From an uncultured Planctomycetales bacterium (GTDB lineage: Bacteria > Planctomycetota > Planctomycetia > Isosphaerales > Isosphaeraceae), in NCBI GenBank assembly GCA_937997355.1, contig CALKTZ010000478.1:1-8635 (forward strand): a stretch of 8,635 nt of DNA, in the 5' to 3' direction. Positions within the stretch are counted from its first letter, which is position 1. Each line of letters starts with the position of its first letter. Made by a program: the position numbers and the translations under genes. This document shows positions 7,601-8,635 of this stretch, one piece after another. Below the pieces are notes generated by a model. That model was given only the letters and a program-made list of their open reading frames with translations, was not told the origin of the DNA and searched no databases.

Positions 7601-8162
7601 GGACCAGAGATCCGCTCAGGCCGCGGAGACCGCCCAGGCGTTTCTGGCCCAGCTTCAGTCGGATGTCGCGCGGTTCGCCGCGATCCGGCTCTCTTCGACC
7701 GTGCTCCAGCGCGCCGTCGAACGCTATCGGGAGAAAAGCCAGGGGCCGATCCTCGACCGATCGAGTGCCCTCTTCGCCGAGCTTACGGGGGGCTCATTCC
7801 GCGGCCTCCAGGTCGATGAGGATGGCAACGGCCGGCTCATCCTGAAGGGAGTTCGTCCCGATGGCCGCCACGTCGGCGTCGAGGGGATGAGCGAGGGCTC
7901 CCACGATCAACTCTACCTGGCGCTTCGGCTGGCGAGCCTGGAAACCTGGCTCGACGATAATGCTCCGGTCCCTTTTGTTGTCGACGATATCCTGATGAGC
8001 TTCGACGATCGACGCTCGACGGCCGCGCTCAGGGCCCTGGCCGATCTTTCGAAGAAGACGCAAGTCCTGTTCTTCACAAATCATCGGCGGCTCGCGGAAC
8101 TCGCCGTCGCGGAGATTCCCTCCGATGTCGTTTTCGTCCAGGAGCTCCCGATTCGGATGTAA
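4641..8162 (+). CDS. yhaN: Rad50/SbcC-type coiled-coil ATPase (YhaN-like), 1173 aa
   Basis: This is the ATPase partner of the preceding nuclease. The N-terminal lobe (about 1-205) has Walker A GANEAGKSS (G33 to S41) and the YhaN-type segment FGIDHGRLRM...FSAGAGLAGL. A long helical region rich in Glu, Arg, Ala and Leu follows (about 205-1000). The C-terminal lobe has the ABC signature MSEGSHDQLYLALRLA (S1084), Walker B PFVVDD (D1115, with D1116 where many ABC ATPases have Glu), FDDRRS as the D-loop region, and H1148 in FFTNHRR as switch His. It should bind ATP as a head-to-head dimer clamped around DNA and gate the nuclease. No CxxC zinc hook exists: the six cysteines fall in unrelated contexts. 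It is longer than the roughly 960 residues I recall for Bacillus YhaN. ATG at 4641 overlaps the upstream stop. A role in DNA end repair is inferred from the family; a defence role cannot be excluded. Confidence 0.93.
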   Translation: MKILNLNLKAVGPFIDVVLDFSRGNHGLHVILGANEAGKSSSLRALSYLFFGFPHRITDSFVHQPEKLRVGASLQHHDGSVFEFIRRKATKNELRAGDDSTIIEPGVLQRFLGGLDPESFHHRFGIDHGRLRMASEEIRTGKGYFGEMLFSAGAGLAGLRQVQQILLDRSGELFKPRGQNQRINAALSGLRDAQTSQKEYQLSNEEWRKHRESLNQAEEKAHELSTQLAGLRAEQNRLNRLRDAVIPVSRRRRLLEEQKFLGDTPRLRDDFGGEARRAMDASLLADRAIAQAEQAVNDLTAQQERLHPAADVLSAGDEIEALQQRLGAVEKAARDRIERDKLKNDKEHRARQILRELCWPIDLEQAESRRLRADEAKIIRALGQQYAKPRGQLDETNAAIARQTEHIADSKRELASLPEVPEISGLRRALRAARKGGDLDAQLEKLRSELAKSEKKLGLALAQLIGWEGSADELLRLSVPSKETLDHFEERFQKWERQRERLAESREKAHESIRNLESQVKAIEHAGVVPLEADLDGARKLRDQGWRLVRQSWQGESIEEAQARSFVEHFERTRSLADAYEESVRDADSIGDRLRRESANVARKAQWISEIQHHREAIQSLDGDLSEVDQERQRIEADWKTLTSFLKIPTGRSVGEVRAWLRDRDQVVQLAEKVQEVRDQLGPIEAARTSSINALQIALGERAGGSTTLADCIEHAEDLILEADRIIKRRDGLEAAIKAANAELATAQHSRKAAQVELDELRQKWAPLMKRIGLEPDADPLQAEEVLARIQELETVLRDHAGFAVRIKGIDRDEADFQAAVAEMATRVGLNPASDSAYDQARALALLLRDERAVELNRANLSKQIREEQAKLASATEEREAARSILNRLCREAGCSSPDDLAELETRSRSRARIEDELRACEEQLLIAAAGEDLRAFSAEVECLDPDELSATLGQLGDRVGELEHQREEMNRTIGAERAALARMDGQDQRSAQAAETAQAFLAQLQSDVARFAAIRLSSTVLQRAVERYREKSQGPILDRSSALFAELTGGSFRGLQVDEDGNGRLILKGVRPDGRHVGVEGMSEGSHDQLYLALRLASLETWLDDNAPVPFVVDDILMSFDDRRSTAALRALADLSKKTQVLFFTNHRRLAELAVAEIPSDVVFVQELPIRM

Positions 8163-8189
8163 TTGAGGGGCGTCGTCACTTCAGCCGGA

Positions 8190-8226
8190 ATTCCCCGCTC
8201 GGATCTCGACAAGCGTCGCGGGGGAT
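8190..8226 (+). terminator. Terminator-like hairpin after the nuclease-ATPase operon
   Basis: ATTCCCCGC (8190-8198) pairs with GCGGGGGAT (8218-8226), giving nine pairs including one G-T wobble, with a 19-nt loop. It lies 27 nt past the stop of the ATPase gene. The tail (GGTCTGATTT) has no clean T-run, so it is at best a weak intrinsic terminator. Confidence 0.3.
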
Positions 8227-8286
8227 GGTCTGATTTGTGAATTCGCCGGGAAGCCCGATCCCAGCTCACTAGGATAAATCACTTCC

Positions 8287-8635
8287 ATGGAATCGCTTCA
8301 AGGGCGTCTCCTCATCGCGGCACCGTCTCTCATGGATCCCAATTTCGAGCGGACCGTGATCCTCATCGCCATTCACGGGGAGGAGGGGGCGTTGGGCTTG
8401 ATCCTCAACCGCGAGCTGGCCACGCCGTTGCCCGAGGTCTGGGAGAAGGTGAGCCAGGCCCCTTGTGCGCGCGATGAGCCCGTTCGGCATGGCGGCCCCG
8501 TCGGCGGGACGCTGATGGCCATTCACGAACGAAGAGACCTGGCGAATATCGTCGTCACGGAAGAGATTTACATCTCGACCGAGCTCGATGCGATGGAAGA
8601 GCTTGCCGGATCGGATGTGGGGCGAGTCTTCTTCT
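8287..8635 (+). CDS. yqgE: YqgE/AlgH family protein, N-terminal part; cut by window edge
   Basis: The first 116 codons are visible. The start matches the YqgE/AlgH (DUF179) family closely: a GRLLIAAPSLMDPNFERTV opening, then GALGLILNREL at about residues 35-45, and HGGPVGG near residue 70. The family is a small soluble alpha/beta protein, usually about 185-190 residues, so roughly 70 residues lie beyond the window. Its biochemical role is not established; the AlgH name comes from an alginate-regulation phenotype in Pseudomonas. ATG at 8287 is preceded by AGGA at 8271-8274, a moderate ribosome site with 12-nt spacing. The 124-bp gap and hairpin before it suggest a separate transcript from the ATPase gene. 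Nothing here links it functionally to its neighbours. Confidence 0.92.
   Translation, partial: MESLQGRLLIAAPSLMDPNFERTVILIAIHGEEGALGLILNRELATPLPEVWEKVSQAPCARDEPVRHGGPVGGTLMAIHERRDLANIVVTEEIYISTELDAMEELAGSDVGRVFF

Noticed and set aside
3373..8162. Nuclease-ATPase pair as a new anti-phage system
   Set aside because: It matches the known YhaO/YhaN repair pair, and no other defence gene, toxin or mobile element is visible nearby.

Overview
The window is high-GC DNA (roughly 60-65% G+C by eye) and is densely coding. The protein styles, especially a small membrane protein ahead of two AlkP-superfamily hydrolases and a YhaO/YhaN-type nuclease pair, suggest a planctomycete-like bacterium, possibly near Isosphaeraceae. 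That placement is recalled from similar proteins and was not tested by a search. I see no insertion sequence, tRNA, rRNA, CRISPR array or phage gene.

Left part (1-2804, minus strand): a tightly packed three-gene operon reading leftward. It starts with a 107-residue membrane-anchored small protein (2804-2481). A 612-residue AlkP-superfamily phosphohydrolase follows (2484-646), then a second, divergent AlkP-superfamily enzyme (649 to beyond the left edge). Both junctions are 4-bp overlaps (GTGA, then ATGA), which points to translational coupling. The operon probably makes a pair of metal-dependent phospho- or sulfo-ester hydrolases plus a membrane protein of unknown role.

Middle (2805-3372): a 568-bp divergent intergenic region with no convincing gene. 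It holds several inverted repeats; the best is an 8-bp-arm palindrome at 2876-2898 that could be an operator or a leader hairpin.

Right part (3373-8162, plus strand): a two-gene operon. It encodes an Mre11/SbcD-type metallophosphoesterase nuclease (YhaO-like, 423 aa) and its Rad50/SbcC-type ATPase partner (YhaN-like, 1173 aa), joined by an ATGA overlap. All expected nuclease metal ligands and ATPase motifs are present. The long arm has no CxxC zinc hook and appears to carry degenerate repeated modules. The likely job is processing of DNA ends during repair.

Right edge (8287-8635, plus strand): the first 116 codons of a YqgE/AlgH-family gene, separated from the ATPase gene by 124 bp that contain a terminator-like hairpin.

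The window contains no obvious new defence or mobile system. The least explained parts are the small membrane protein with its AlkP pair, the unclear start codon of the first hydrolase gene, the repeat-like modules in the ATPase arm, and a strong excess of GATC sites.
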